A DNA stretch of 64,000 bases from Scylla paramamosain (GCF_035594125.1 NC_087155.1:11352692-11416691), one strand, 5' to 3'. Positions 16,917 to 31,238 are shown, numbered from the stretch's first letter. Notes: generated by a model from the letters alone, not told the origin. Numbers and translations: made by a program.

Positions 16917-17279
16917 GACTACCGTGGGCGAGTCCTTCAAGTGTGTCCACGCGGGAAAACGTGAGCCGAACCCCTGAGGACGAAGTGGTGATCTGACGGA
17001 AACAATAGGCCGCGGTGTGTCTCACGACCACCACCTCATGACACAGACTTTTTTTTACTCGAGGTTTCTGCCTGAAGGCACCACAGTTTTTCTTCAGCAC
17101 AAAGGAAATGCCAGGCAGTCCGCCATGACGTCTTGAAATAAATAACAAGAAATTATAATAAATAAAGAAAATTTAAGAAAAAAAAAAGTTGGCTTTATTG
17201 TGAAGGAAAAATTGAAAAAATAGAAAAGAATAATCAGAAAGAAAAGAACAGAATAATATAATGATGGTGGTATTATGAC

Positions 17280-17315
17280 TTTTTTTTTTTTTTGTGTGTG
17301 TGTGTGTGTGTGTGT
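17280..17315. repeat. poly(T) plus (GT)n
   Basis: T14 followed by about 11 GT units. Confidence 0.9.
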
Positions 17316-17400
17316 TAAAACTACTGCTTGGATCACCTACACGTTTACTTCCAGATTCATGTACTATTAAACGCATCGACACTTCATCTCAATTACTTGC

Positions 17401-17551
17401 GTTTCCAGTGTTTTTTTTTTTTTCTCAGTAATTCTCGTGATACATTAACAAGGACTCAGCAAGGACAAAAACAAACTTGGGAACCCCACTAATCCAACTT
17501 GATGGCCTTTGAAACTAGTCCTTATGAAAGAGCAATGCATTTCAACATACG
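17401..17551 (-). mobile_element. possible decayed copy 5 of the MITE-like element
   Basis: Only the distal half is similar: GATGGCCTTTGAAACTAGTC, CTTATGAAAGAGCAATGCAT and TTTCAACATACGG match the reverse-oriented end of other copies. The inner part is weak. Confidence 0.4.
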
Positions 17552-17756
17552 GGCATAAGAAAATACTAAATGGAAGCTGCAGCCTTACATGCCCCTCCAT
17601 CTCCGTCCTGCATGCACTTCACTTTCTCACTCACACTGGCGTGACACTGAGGTCATTGCCCCGCCAGTAACTTAAGAGCATCCACGAGCAAGATACTTTA
17701 CATTGTATCCTATTACTGCACACGTGACTCCCGCTTAGCCTGAAATGTTTTTGGTA

Positions 17757-17874
<118 letters not shown>

Positions 17875-18407
17875 GTATCACACGAACAGGTAAGGTTCCT
17901 CCAGGTCTGCCCCGTGTTCTTTTCACATTTAGCCATGCGAAAGGTCAGGAGATACCCAGGAGATACTAAGAAAAAAACCTATCTGTATAACATCACCTTC
18001 GGAGTGTCACTAACTTCCTGAATTTTGCAAAGAAAAAAAACATTAAGATACTCGACAAAAAAATAAAACTACGCACAAACATTGGAACATTCGCACAACC
18101 TTCAAGAACAAACACGTTTAGCATGTCATGACGAAGTATAAATAACACAAGTGCTTTCGTTTCCTGGGCAAGAACATGGGCGTTTGTACACAGATGGGCG
18201 TACGTAGAGGGGACAGCCATGATTAGTAAGTAGTTCAGGGTCTGCCACGTGTAGGCCGGATGGCTTCTTGCGGCTTACCTCATGCTGTTTTTTTTTTTTT
18301 TTTTTCATTGCGTTCTTATTTTTGAACTCATCAGCTACTAGGAAAAATACAAAGATTAAAAAATAGAAAATAATACGTAAGTTACTCCGTGCGTAGATGA
18401 GAAAGGA

Positions 18408-18600
18408 AAAGTGACTACACCGCAACACCCCAAGATGCTAATTAACCTGGGAAAGTGACTACACACAACACCCCTTAACCCTAATTACCTGGGCAAAGTA
18501 ACTACACCTCCTACACCGCACGATCCTACACTTCTACACTCCACGGTCCTACACACTTACACCCCACGATCTAAATTAACAAGTAAAGTAACAACCCTCT
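18408..18600. repeat. degenerate ~44-bp minisatellite
   Basis: Units beginning AAAGTGACTACAC recur at about 18408, 18452 and 18495 (44- and 43-bp steps), each followed by an AACACCCC...CTAATTA-like block. Further decayed CCTACAC words continue to about 18600. Confidence 0.7.
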
Positions 18601-18829
18601 ACACTCGTCGCCCTTAATCATCTCAAGAGAAATGGTGAAAACCTTCGCCTTTAACATCCTACACCTTTTACTTTAGATTAGATAGAGTAGGTTATAAAAT
18701 CAGTCTTGCAGAACCCATAACGTCTACAAATTGTATTTTCTTTACGTATCCTCTCTGTGTTTCCGCATCGTAGCCTGTGACCTGTCCCTTTACCTCGTCA
18801 ACAAACAGTGTAGCGCAATGCTGAGGAAC

Positions 18830-18910
18830 ACCACCACCATCACCACTTCACCATCACCACCACCATCATCATACCACCACACCACCTCCATACCACCACC
18901 ACCACACCAG
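18830..18910. repeat. (CAC/CAT)n trinucleotide-rich tract
   Basis: Degenerate CAC, CAT and ACC triplets, a decayed trinucleotide microsatellite. Confidence 0.75.
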
Positions 18911-19196
18911 CACACTGAGCCTTTCTGACCCACAGTCACTGACAGTCTCCAGTGATCAAGAGATTACTTCTAAAACGCCTCTCTAGCCGACGACCAATTA
19001 AGGGAAGAACTAACTCCCGCGACGCTGATGGGGAGGGCCGCCCGTCACGACCCGAGTTTGGCGCGACGATGATGTCCTGGCCAGGGATACGAGGACAGGC
19101 AGCCACGGGGACACGACGGCTGTACGAGCAGCGAGTGTGGGGGTGGTGCCAGACATTGGTTGTGAGGCGCAGTGTGATGTGATGACTTGCACGAAG

Positions 19197-19236
19197 AGGA
19201 GGAGGAGGAGGAGGAGGAGGAGGAGGAGGAGGAAGA
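19197..19236. repeat. (GGA)n trinucleotide tract
   Basis: About 12 GGA units followed by ACGACA and ACGATG triplets to about 19268. Confidence 0.92.
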
Positions 19237-19399
19237 GAATGACAACGACAACGACGATGACGACGACTGATTTACTGATCAGTCTATTGCCTAACGCCGC
19301 AATAGTGAGGAATAGGGATTGAAGAGGGTGATGAAAAGGAAGTGAAAGGAGGAAAAAGATGAAAAGAAGAGAAAGGTGAGCAGAAAAGAAGGAAAATAG

Positions 19400-19848
<449 letters not shown>

Positions 19849-20038
19849 AAAGAAGGCAAGGGAGGAGATGAACAAAATTAAAAGATGGTAAAGAGGAAGA
19901 AAAAACGTGATAAGGGCGTCGCTCTTTTTACCCTCATTACCTAATTGAGGGGAAGATTAAAATTGTGGATTAGAAGTTTAGTAAAGTGTGTATTCACTCG
20001 AAAAGCAAACTTCACACAATCCAAGTTATTGGGGATAC

Positions 20039-20045
<7 letters not shown>

Positions 20046-20131
<86 letters not shown>
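20046..20131. repeat. (TC)43 microsatellite
   Basis: Pure TC repeat. Confidence 0.97.
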
Positions 20132-20133
<2 letters not shown>

Positions 20134-22027
20134 CAAGGAGACTCTGAATGCAGCAGACAACTTGATATAAAATGTAGTAAGACTACACTCGTATATGACA
20201 CACGAAACGAAGGTGCGTTCGGGGAAACTGAGAGGAAGAAGAATATGTTTATATTCGGAGGGATGGAATGCATGTTTAATAGGAAAGGAAATTACTATAC
20301 GCTTGAGCAATGCCAATTAACTAAACGTTTATGAAAGAAGAAGGGCAGTGCGTTTCAAGGAAAGAGTCTTACTTGTTGAACGAAGAATAATGTTCATAAG
20401 AGCGAAGCTTGGCGAACATTAAAGTATTGAGAGAAGAAACGATAATGCACAAACTCTTGGAATAAGCATAGGTTATCAAGAAGACAGCGGTGAGAAGGGT
20501 GTGTTGATACATCTTGCCACATTGCAATCAACGGTGGAAGGGGAACTGCATTACTAAATATGTCATGTTAAAAAGTGAAACATCAAACATTACCAGAAAC
20601 AATAACACGCGCTATTCCCCTCTCGTGGTGCACAGCTCCTCAGGTGTCATCAGTGCTGCCTCTCATCACAACACCCCGCTTCCTTACACCCCCCTCAGAC
20701 CTCATCCAAACTCCTCAAAATACTCCTGTCAATGCCCCTCGCCACGCCCTTCAGAGCCCTCAAGACACTGCACACTCCCTCGACCCTCACCGCGCCGAGT
20801 CACCACGCACCGGGCCCCACGCGGCCACCTCGTGACTGTCTGGTCCAGGTCTGGTCTTAGGTGTGTGACGCAATACAGCCTTCACTCGCCGCGCGGTCAC
20901 TTCCCGCCCGCCTCTTCCATGTGTTTTGTACCCCAAGGCGCGCCCCGAGCACCTGCCGGTTGATCCTGTACCGAGTTCCTCCCACACACTTGAGGGAGCA
21001 ATTTTGTTTTCCCGGGCAGCCTGTCACTGAGCGCCCTCAGGACCACAGGGCAGACGTGTGGCTATTATAATGAAGTTTGCCTTCAGATTCCGTTGTGTGT
21101 TGAAAGGTCATGAATAAAGTGAGCTGGACATCTCACTGCAGACAGTGATCAAGAGCCATGAGCGGTGGCAGGTAAGGCAAGGCGCCACCTGTCAGTCATG
21201 TGTTTATTTTTTATTTTATTTATTATTATTATTATTTTTTTTTTTACTTTTTTCTCTCTTCTTTCTAAGAGCAAAGTGAAGTAGCTTGCCAAGTCAAAGC
21301 GTCTGGCGCAAGTTAGCTTCGTTGCGCATCAGCCTATGACGCACAACTTACTTAGTCAAGCAAGTAAGATATTTGTACAAGGTCTTCGGTAATCTAATCC
21401 CATCTAAACAGCGCGCTGGTACTCCAAAAATAGTTATTACAATAGTTCAATAGTGAAATGCATTTCTTTACCCAATGAGTCGTCTCAAAAAGAAAACTAG
21501 TCCTGGCGCCAGCAAAATTAACTGTCGGGTTGGTCCCGCTGAAGGTCGCTGTCCCTGCCGGGAAACGCACACAAAAACTGCCTCCCTTACACAGCAGGGT
21601 GCTAACGGTGCGGCCAGGTAAAGGTATTAAGGTATTAAACCCACCATTCGTTGTCTTATGGGGGTAAAAACAGGCAGCATAAATAATAACAAAAAGAGAC
21701 TAGCACGGTTACCGAAGTAGGTGAGATAGGCTCTGACAGCCACCCTGGACGCCTACTTACTTCCTCTTCCTATAGGGCGTCCACGGGCGACACGAGTGAC
21801 ATTTGATATAGAGTTGTTGATTATAAAATTCACTCCACTCTCAACATACTTGTCTCCTCTTCCGATGGAGTACTTCCCACTGAGATTAATAACTTCGGTG
21901 TCATTACTGGCCTCTCCTTAACATTCACCATACTCTGCTCCGAGGCTCAAAAGATCAAAGGAAAAGGATGACTTAGTGTTTATGCAAATTAAGGACCTGG
22001 TTACTGATGACTGGACCAAAACTGTTA

Positions 22028-22030
<3 letters not shown>
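20132..22030. other. no gene seen; GC-richer patch 20630-21060
   Basis: The 20630-21060 segment is GC-richer and C-biased, with CCCC and CGCG words, and carries Pro/Ser-rich open frames on the plus strand (20514-20963) that match no family I recognise. The rest is mixed or AT-rich. Confidence 0.4.

Positions 22031-22118
<88 letters not shown>
22031..22118. repeat. (TC)44 microsatellite
   Basis: Pure TC repeat. Confidence 0.97.
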
Positions 22119-22122
<4 letters not shown>

Positions 22123-22161
22123 CCCAATCGCGTACATATAACCTCTCACGGCGGGATACAT

Positions 22162-22162
<1 letters not shown>

Positions 22163-22210
<48 letters not shown>
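22163..22210. repeat. (CA)24 microsatellite
   Basis: Pure CA, 44 bp after the TC tract. Confidence 0.97.
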
Positions 22211-22211
<1 letters not shown>

Positions 22212-22540
22212 GGACACCTACCGCTGAACCGCGTTAACGACGTGTTTGCCTCACTTACCGATATGAATCCCCGAGTGTCACCTCACCAGCTCCTAAGTAA
22301 TCCCCAATCATCACTCTATTTGCACAAACACGCCCGTGCCTCATTAATTTCATTTTAATTCCTCTTAACCATCCACCGCTATGTGTAGCGCCTCTCTCAC
22401 GCCTCCTGCTACTCCAAGCCTCTTGATCCCGCCACTTCCCTAACTTCTCCCTCTTTCCAGACGATCTTCAACAAGTGCCCTCCCTCCTTAGGATACTCGC
22501 GAGCTGAGAGATAACAAGCACTAAACAGACTCACCCCGAT

Positions 22541-22740
22541 GACAACGGCTATCAGCCAACAAAGAAATTATTAGCCCTTACCCTCCTCACGCCTCCCTCT
22601 CGAGCCTCTCGGTTATACAAGCTAACCTAAGCACTATACACTTTCCCCCCGTTATTACTTTTCAACAGCGATCAGACACAAAGGAATTATTAGCCCTTGG
22701 CCACCTGATGCCTCCCTCTCGAGCCTCTCAGTTATACAGG
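22541..22740. repeat. two-copy ~120-bp tandem duplication
   Basis: The block AACGGCTATCAGCCAACAAA...AATTATTAGCCCTT...GCCTCCCTCTCGAGCCTCTC...GTTATACA at 22541-22620 recurs at 22661-22740 with modest divergence (120-bp offset). Non-coding. Confidence 0.8.
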
Positions 22741-23369
22741 CCCTCCGTTCCTTCATGTAAACATTTATCGGTTAGTCGAAGATGCTGACTGGTCATACTT
22801 CTCACGAGGAGAACAGCGAGTGCGAACGAGTGAGTAGGGAGCGAGGAAGGAGGATGGTGAAGTAAAAGGGCAGGAGCAGGACGAAGATGAAAGAAGTATA
22901 GAAGGACGAGATTGTGGACAATTTTGGGTGTAAAAACAGAGCAAAGGCAGAGAGCGAAGGACGGACGGTTGGGAGGACATGTGGGTCGAGTGGGACGAGG
23001 AGAGAGGGTGGCGAAGGACGTCCAGGAATGACAAAGGAGGTTGTTCACCACCATCGTCACGGCCACCACGATGCCCGTCACCACTAACCGGCAACGCTAA
23101 CCCCTCCTCACCACACCACCACCACCACCACCACAATGATCACCAATATTACGTGTATCACCACTTTCCTCGTTCCACCCTCCATTCAATCCCTTTACAG
23201 CTTTCGTATACAGCTCTATATCCTCCTCTTCCTCCTCTTCTTCCTCTTCCTATTTCTCCTCTTCCTCCTTTTATATGTCTTTGGTTATTATTTCGATATA
23301 CGCTCCTCGTGAGAATTGCTAGAAATCTTGACGATAAGAACACGAGAAGAAAAAGGGAAAGGAAAGAAA
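22741..23369. other. no gene seen
   Basis: Contains a CACCACCACCACC patch (23113-23134) and a CCTCTTCCTC pyrimidine patch (23222-23270). Short open frames only. Confidence 0.4.
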
Positions 23370-23514
23370 AGAAGAAGAAGAAGAAGAAGAAGAAGAAGAA
23401 GAAGAAGAAGAAGAAGAAGAAGAAGAAGAAGAAGAAAGAAGAAAGAAGAAAGAAGAAGAAGAAGAAGAAGAAGAAGAAGAAGAAGAAGAAGAAGAAGAAG
23501 AAGAAGAAGAAGAA
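23370..23514. repeat. (GAA)n trinucleotide tract
   Basis: About 46 GAA units with three closely spaced extra-A phase shifts near 23436-23450, flanked by further purine-rich sequence. Confidence 0.96.
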
Positions 23515-23631
23515 AGATTACTAAATAAGCCTACCTCTTAGTCTCGCATCATTTTACTACTTCCTTCCGCCTTCCTCTTCCTCTCCCCGGAGTTCCTGTT
23601 CCCTGCCTTCTGCTTCACCATCTTAGCGAAC

Positions 23632-23680
23632 GAGGAGGAGGAGGAAGAGGAGGAAGAGAAGAAGGAGAAGGAGGAGGAAG
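23632..23680. repeat. (GAG)n-rich purine tract
   Basis: Imperfect GAG and GAA triplets. Confidence 0.85.
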
Positions 23681-23994
23681 CAGGACCGCCCAAAAATATC
23701 AAAGGGAGTCGTCACCTTTACTACTGAGCCAGTGATCTTAAACTTTTTTCCTTCAACTGATAAATGTCAGGCTAGCCGCTGAGGTCAGGCGGCGTGGGGT
23801 CGGTCTGGTCTGGTCCCCATCAGCCTCCTTCAGCGGACACCAAGCTACGGACTGGGCGAAAACAATGCCTAGGTCTGTGCGAGGCAAGAAATAATGATAG
23901 GGTATTTGTAAGGGGCATGTGAGCGCGCGCAGGAGAGTACGTGAGGTAAAGACGCTAGAACATGACTTTCTCCTCATACTTGCACCGTCACATA

Positions 23995-24042
23995 CTCTCT
24001 CTCTCTCTCTCTCTCTCTCCTCTCCTCTCCTCTCTCTCTCTC

Positions 24043-24099
<57 letters not shown>
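23995..24099. repeat. interrupted (CT)n microsatellite
   Basis: CT units with CTCCT/CTTCCT interruptions around 24018-24050, then about 27 pure units. Confidence 0.96.
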
Positions 24100-24100
<1 letters not shown>

Positions 24101-24564
24101 TTGTCTTAGGTCAGTTTCGCTTCGGCCAGCCTCACCACACCCCTAAGTCCTCGTCACGGATCTGTTATTTATGCTTTCACGCTCAAAATAGCTCACGCCG
24201 CAAAAAACGCAGTGACAGCTTCAGGTAAGTAGCAAAACGCTGCTGGATGTAATAGAATACCAGAAAGCAGCGCAAGTTTCATTAGTGTATCGACGACCAA
24301 ATGGAAAAAACGATCAAATGTCAAGATTCCCAATTCGCCTCGTCAGTGTGGAATATGAAACTTGATGCGATATAAGAATCTTCTACGCATTCTGTTATTT
24401 CCTTCATGTAGAGGTGCTACTGGAAATACAACTTAATGCAATTCGACTTGAACTAGACACGGAAATAACAAAATTAGGAGGAAACAAACAATGGAAAACA
24501 AGTCATCGTTATCAGAAAATTATATCGTAATTTTCTTATGACATTAAACAGCTGACGAAAAAAA

Positions 24565-24673
<109 letters not shown>

Positions 24674-24810
24674 TACGTTAACTACAATAATACACACAAC
24701 GAACAGATAATAAAAGATAAAATACCGTATTATAAAGAGATGTTATCAAAGACCGTACTTCAGTTTCCACACCACTTTCTCTTTCAAAGATAAACAGACA
24801 CCAAAGAAAA

Positions 24811-24811
<1 letters not shown>

Positions 24812-24868
<57 letters not shown>
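24812..24868. repeat. (GT)28 microsatellite
   Basis: Pure GT repeat. Confidence 0.97.
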
Positions 24869-24870
<2 letters not shown>

Positions 24871-24939
24871 AGAAACTGCCTGATGGTTTACTGCAGGTTC
24901 CATTATTTGCTCATGTTCTCAACTTCTTACATACGCGTG

Positions 24940-25140
24940 TGAGCGGGGCGGGGGGCCAAGTCTGCACCGGTACTCGCCGCCACGCCCGGGTCCATACAGC
25001 GCGGCCCGGGTGCTGGCTGGGCGGCCTTTCAGCAGGTAAGCGAGGCGACACGCGGTTCGCTGCCCCCCGGAAACATCTATGCTGTTTTGAGAGGGACAAG
25101 AACTCGCTCGCCGCCAAGCCACGCTAGTTCACGACCTCCA
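24940..25140. other. CpG-rich patch with donor-like site
   Basis: A local GC- and CpG-rich island (GGGGCGGGGG near 24946, CGCCGCCACGCCCGGG near 24975) in otherwise AT-leaning DNA. A good donor (CAG|GTAAGCG near 25034) lies on the plus strand. Open frames on both strands are short and unrecognised. It may be an alternative promoter, an untranslated exon or simply GC-rich intron. Confidence 0.3.
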
Positions 25141-25172
25141 CTAGAGATACGTGCTGACTCGCGGGGACACGG

Positions 25173-25191
25173 CCACACACACACACACACA

Positions 25192-25244
<53 letters not shown>
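25173..25244. repeat. (CA)n-C9-(CT)22 compound
   Basis: CA units, a short poly(C), then CT to 25244. Confidence 0.95.
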
Positions 25245-25246
<2 letters not shown>

Positions 25247-26058
25247 AGATGGCTAACGGTGAGATAATGAAAGCCAGTAAAGCTCATACATACGTACGTA
25301 CATACATTTCATACATGTGCATAAAAATCTGAATCAGACTCACAAGATAAAATAAAACACCAGACAGCACTCGAGGCGACTAATTGCATTACCTGACGAA
25401 GTGACAAGTCTCGTTAATTCTCAAGAACCACTCCCACGCCCACCTGCCTGCCGCCAGGAGTGACATCAACGACACAGACATGACTGCCGCCGCTAACACT
25501 AACTTGCGACACAGTGCTGGGCGGGAGCACCCCAAGGCAACCAACACACACACATACACACGCCCGCACCTCGCCTCCATCAGCCCTACCAGACCGCCAC
25601 TGAAGGTCCTGCCAGATAAGTTGAAGTTGCTCAGGTGTTCTTGAAATTCCCAGGGGCATAAACCCGCCGCCAGTCAAACACGACTCGCCCCACCACCTTC
25701 ACCACCACCACCACCACCACCACCACCAGGTAGCCAGACGAGAATCTGCTGCAAACTTTTCTCAAGGTAGACTGGGATGGAATATAGAAAATGGTAAAAG
25801 AAAAAAATATACTATGGTAAAAACAAATAAAACAAGTCGATTTTTTCTTCATACTGGTCGTGAAATAAAGCTATATCACTGTGAGGTCAATATGCACATC
25901 TCAAGTTAAACCATTACTAGCGTGTCGAACCAGGAAGAGCCACTGGAAGCTTAAGAATTCTGGCAGTACACGAAGTAAAGGAAAAAATGTCAGTACACAT
26001 AAGGAGGAAATTTTGGCAGTACACGTACAGTAAAAGAAAAAAATCCAGTTTGTTCCAT

Positions 26059-27154
<1,096 letters not shown>

Positions 27155-27647
27155 CATACATAATACTGAACAGTCTAGAGCTTCACTGCCATTTCAACAT
27201 ACCTCAAATCTATTTCACACATACCCAAAGAAACAAAAATAAGACAAGTCCCCTGACGAAGAGAACCTCAGGGCCGGCCGGGCGGCGCACACACCGAGGG
27301 GAATTACCTGCCACTTGTCCACTTTTTGACACCCACTCGGCCCCCCGTTGCTCAAAGGGTAACGAAGGATGTTTTGCCACCTCGCTACTAACACATGTCG
27401 CCACGTTGCTGCGCCTAAATGACTGGCAGACCTACGTAATGTCACAATGGAGTCAAGCATCATGTCACGTATTTTATGAGAGAGAGAGAGACTGAGACTT
27501 TACACAAATTCAAAACGACACGTGGAAATCTGGCGCAAAATCTCAGTGACCTTAGTTTTCTATTTATAGCGCGGCAAGTGCGTAAGCGAACCGGTCCGTG
27601 TTATCTGGCAAGGAAAATAATCCGCATTACTAAGAACCCTCCGCCCG

Positions 27648-27678
<31 letters not shown>

Positions 27679-28560
27679 TTCTATATTTACTGGCAATTTA
27701 AAGATGTAAAAGTCTGTGTGTAGAGTTTGCAGAATTACTTAAAACTCTTTCCACTGCAAGTCTTTCGGTAAACAGGAGAAACCTAGTTAATTTTCCAAAC
27801 CAACACTGAAATCATCAAGTTTCCCTCGAGAAGAAAAAAAAAAAAAAAAAAAAGGAAAAAAAATATATATCCACGCTTACCTTTCACTCCAGCAAAAGTT
27901 TAGCTTCTCAAGGACGCAAGACGAAGCGAAAGGAAAAGGAGGCGCGAGGTGGTGAAGGGAAAGTAGGCGAGATCCGGCTGGGGCGAGATGGGGGAAGGGA
28001 CTAGGGGAGGGACTGGGGGAGACCGAACGGCACAAGATCAACAAGGTCGAATGTAGAAAGGACAAGAAGTGCCAAGTGGGTGAGGAGGCGAGACGCAACT
28101 CATGACAGTGTGTATGTAAGCGGAGGTCAGTCAGTGAGCTGTGGAGGGAAGAGATGGGAGAACTGGAGCAGAATTGGTAGGGAATAAAGTACAGATTACG
28201 ATGCCCCCTGAGTGGGAGGAAATAAATAAACACATGAGGGAAAAATGGGCATACGTAGAACATTTACACTGATATACAAAAGAAATAAAAGTCTAATGAA
28301 AAAATAAAATAAACCAGAATGCATAATATAAACGCAAAACAAGGCTGTGCAGGGAAGAAAATTTTAAATACGAATATGATAATATGCAATGATGAGAAAA
28401 TGAGATAAAGTAATAATATGAGAGGGGGAGAAGTAAGAAAGAGAACAAGATCAGGTGTAACGCAATCACGAACACACCAGGAAATGACACGAGAGGAAAC
28501 TGGTGAGGAAAGAAACAAAGCTGTAATAAAACATGCAATAAAAGACATCAAAATACGAAA
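27155..28560. other. no gene seen; homopolymer runs
   Basis: Includes T28 at 27648-27675 and an A18 run near 27836-27853, which could be tails of retroposed sequences, although no recognisable body precedes them. Open frames on the minus strand (27877-28551) are Phe/Leu/Ser-rich and unrecognised. Confidence 0.4.
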
Positions 28561-29303
28561 TTAATCGCTATTTCTGATGACGACAACGAAGACGAACATG
28601 ACAACGAGGACGACAGACGACGACGACAGCGACGACCAAGACAACGACAACGACCACAAAAAACAAGCCAGAGAGGGAAATTAACCTCACAAAGGTCAAG
28701 CGTGAGATTGCAAACATCAATGAGCCTCCCGCCCCTGCACCGCCCCTTCCAAGCCTCCCAGCCACCCTGTAAGGCCTCCACCACGCCCCCTCTCCCAGCC
28801 GCCCCGCCCAGTTTGCCTCCCGCCGCCCCACACTCCACCCTCCACCCTCCGCTCAGCCACGCCCAGGCATGCGCACGAAGGTTCCCTCTAGTCTGGCTGG
28901 CCCTCAAGTCATGCAAATATGTGATAAGCACATAAGTCAAAACAAAACACGTACGTAAGGGTCATGATGGCTTCTTATACACAAACACACACACGCACGC
29001 ACCCTTAAGGACAACGAGACGCTCTAAGGTAACATAAATCTAATAAAAACTAGTAAAAACCAGAAATGGAAGCGAAAGTCACTAAAAATATTGTAAGAGA
29101 GATTTAAAGGAAAACAGGTAAAGTATAAAAATATCTTGCCTGTATTTCCTGAAGCATAAATATCCAGAACTTGCTCTCATTAAAATTTTCCGATACAACT
29201 AACAAGGAATACAAGTCACCGGGAGAGGCAATGCGGTGAAGGGGCGGCAGTGGCGGTAACGTTCCCTACGAGCAAGGGTGAAGGAGCTGAGACCATCGCC
29301 CCA
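28561..29303. other. no gene seen; C-rich patch 28725-28870
   Basis: A GACGACAACGAC-type degenerate trinucleotide tract (28570-28660) is followed by a C-rich segment with CCGCCCC and CCACGCCCCC words at 28725-28870. No splice-bounded coding similarity. Confidence 0.4.
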
Positions 29304-29351
29304 CCACACACACACACACACACACACACACCACACACACACATACACACA
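29304..29351. repeat. (CA)n microsatellite, interrupted
   Basis: CA units with CCACA and CATA interruptions. Confidence 0.93.
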
Positions 29352-29669
29352 CCATCATGCAGCACCAGTACCTCGGGGAAACTGGTGTCGCATCGTGCTA
29401 CCCTCAGCCAAATATCTCCCTACCAGCACTCAAGCACACTAGCCAACCACTCAGGTATGGCAGTCTACTCCAGAAACATCCCTGACTCATGAGTGCTGAA
29501 GGAACTGATAGTGTAAATGTTTCGGTCGTGAGATCCATCAATACAGCGGGAAGATGCGACCCCAGCTGAATAATGAGGCAAGCAGTGAAGCGAGGAGAAA
29601 AGACATGATGTGTGAATGATATATGAATAAAATGAGAGAAAAAATTATGAATAGAAACACAATGAGATC

Positions 29670-29915
29670 AGCCCGATGCAGTACGTGACTTCATAAAGTT
29701 GACATCATAGAGACGACTTTTTTCCTTGCAACTTAATCCAAATAAAAAAAAAAAAAAACAAGCAATTATGTGAGAATGGTACATAAGAAAGGGAAGGAAA
29801 AAACATGAAGACATTAAATTAAGATAAGTTTGACGCATCACGTGACAGTTCACAAAGTTTACATCACAGGGACGATCTTTTTCCTTCTTTCTTTTCTTGA
29901 AAATTTGTCCAAACA
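29670..29915. repeat. diverged two-copy duplication (~157-bp offset)
   Basis: The block GTGACTTCATAAAGTTGACATCATAGAGACGACTTTTTTCCTT (29685-29728) resembles CAGTTCACAAAGTTTACATCACAGGGACGATCTTTTTCCTT (29846-29886), both followed by CTT-rich sequence and a TCCAAA word. Non-coding. Confidence 0.6.
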
Positions 29916-30184
29916 AAAAATCAATCAATAAATAAACAATACAGTCCTCAAACAAGACACCCATCATTCACAACAACAACTTATACAACTAATACAACTA
30001 CTACTCTATTACCCCATTGCCTCTAACATCTACCCTTCCCCATTCCTCGCCCACACTCCCCCGTCAGCCAAGTCAATGCTCCTTAACCCAAACTATTCCC
30101 CTCACTCCCTGCCTCACCGTGACTCACCCAACCATCACTTCTTCTAAAGCAACTTCCAATCACCATCACTATATACTCTTCTTT

Positions 30185-30214
30185 CTCCTCCTCCTCCTCC
30201 TCCTCCTCCTCCTC
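30185..30214. repeat. (CTC)n trinucleotide tract
   Basis: About 10 CTC units. Similar short CTC patches recur near 30310 and 30428. Confidence 0.9.
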
Positions 30215-30631
30215 CCTCAGCACTTATTCCAATCCTACTCCTGACCTTACTCATCACATTAATCTCTTCTCATCCAATGCCACCACCACCACCACTTCCT
30301 CGTCCTGCTTCTTCTCCTCCTCTTCCACCAGCACATCATCCATTCCTTACCGTAATTCACTTATCGTAATCAGCCCATCACTTTTTTACAATAACCTTTA
30401 CCAATCCCCATCACTACATTCCCCCTTCCTCCTCCTCCTCCTTCTCCCTCCTTCCCCACAGCACCTAATCCCACCTACAACTCTCGCCCTGCCGCGCCGT
30501 CCCCCTCCCCAGCAGCGGGGTGGCGTGGGGAGGGTGCAGGTGGTCGGGAGCAGCTGGGACTATTGACAGGGCTAGGAAACCGCCCGTGAGTGAAAAGGTC
30601 CCCTGGTGGTCTTTTCATTTGCTTCGCCAGG

Positions 30632-30632
<1 letters not shown>

Positions 30633-30665
<33 letters not shown>
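30633..30665. repeat. (CT)16 microsatellite
   Basis: Short pure CT repeat. Confidence 0.95.
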
Positions 30666-30669
<4 letters not shown>

Positions 30670-30820
30670 CGAAGGGAGGAAGGTGGGAGGGATAAGATGA
30701 GAGGATAAAGGGAGGCAAGAAGGAAAGGGAGGGAGGGCGGAGAGGTGTGTGAAAGGATGAGTGTACAAGTGGTAGAAAATAATCGCTGTATCCACGGGAG
30801 GGAAAAGAAACATAAAGCAA

Positions 30821-30917
30821 GGAGGAGGAGGAGGAGGTGGTGGTGGTGGTGGTGGTGGTGGTGGTGGTGGTGGTGGTGGTGGTGGTGGTGGTGGTGGTGG
30901 TGGTGGTGGTGGTGGTG
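30821..30917. repeat. (GGA)n-(GGT)n compound tract
   Basis: Five GGA units then about 27 GGT units. The G-rich strand has dense GG runs with 1-nt spacing, compatible with two-tetrad G-quadruplex folding. Confidence 0.96.
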
Positions 30918-30989
30918 ATGGCGCAACACTGCCAGGTATTGGTAACTAACGTCAAACTTTGGAAGCATGTTCATGGATATTACTAAAAC

Positions 30990-30991
<2 letters not shown>

Positions 30992-31058
<67 letters not shown>
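30992..31058. repeat. (GA)33 microsatellite
   Basis: Pure GA repeat. Confidence 0.97.
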
Positions 31059-31060
<2 letters not shown>

Positions 31061-31238
31061 GTAGACCCCCTCGATGACTGTGATTAGGCAGCAGAGACAA
31101 ACGAAAAGCGCAACACACCCATTACTAAAACCGTCCACCACTCAACACCCCCCCTTCCCCCCCCGCAGAGCCTCGTCCGTGCAACACCCATTATTCATCG
31201 CTTCAATACAGCAGTTGGTGACAAGGCGGGAAGAAGGC

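Noticed and set aside
20514..20963. 149-codon plus-strand open frame in a GC-richer patch
   Set aside because: Pro/Ser/Arg-rich composition typical of C-rich random sequence; no motif and no splice signals at its ends.
20958..20968. GGTTGATCCTG resembling the 5' end of 18S rRNA
   Set aside because: Only an 11-base match; the following bases (TACCGAG) do not continue the rRNA sequence.
27648..27675. T28 as the tail of a retroposed gene copy
   Set aside because: No recognisable coding or SINE body next to it and no target-site duplication noticed.
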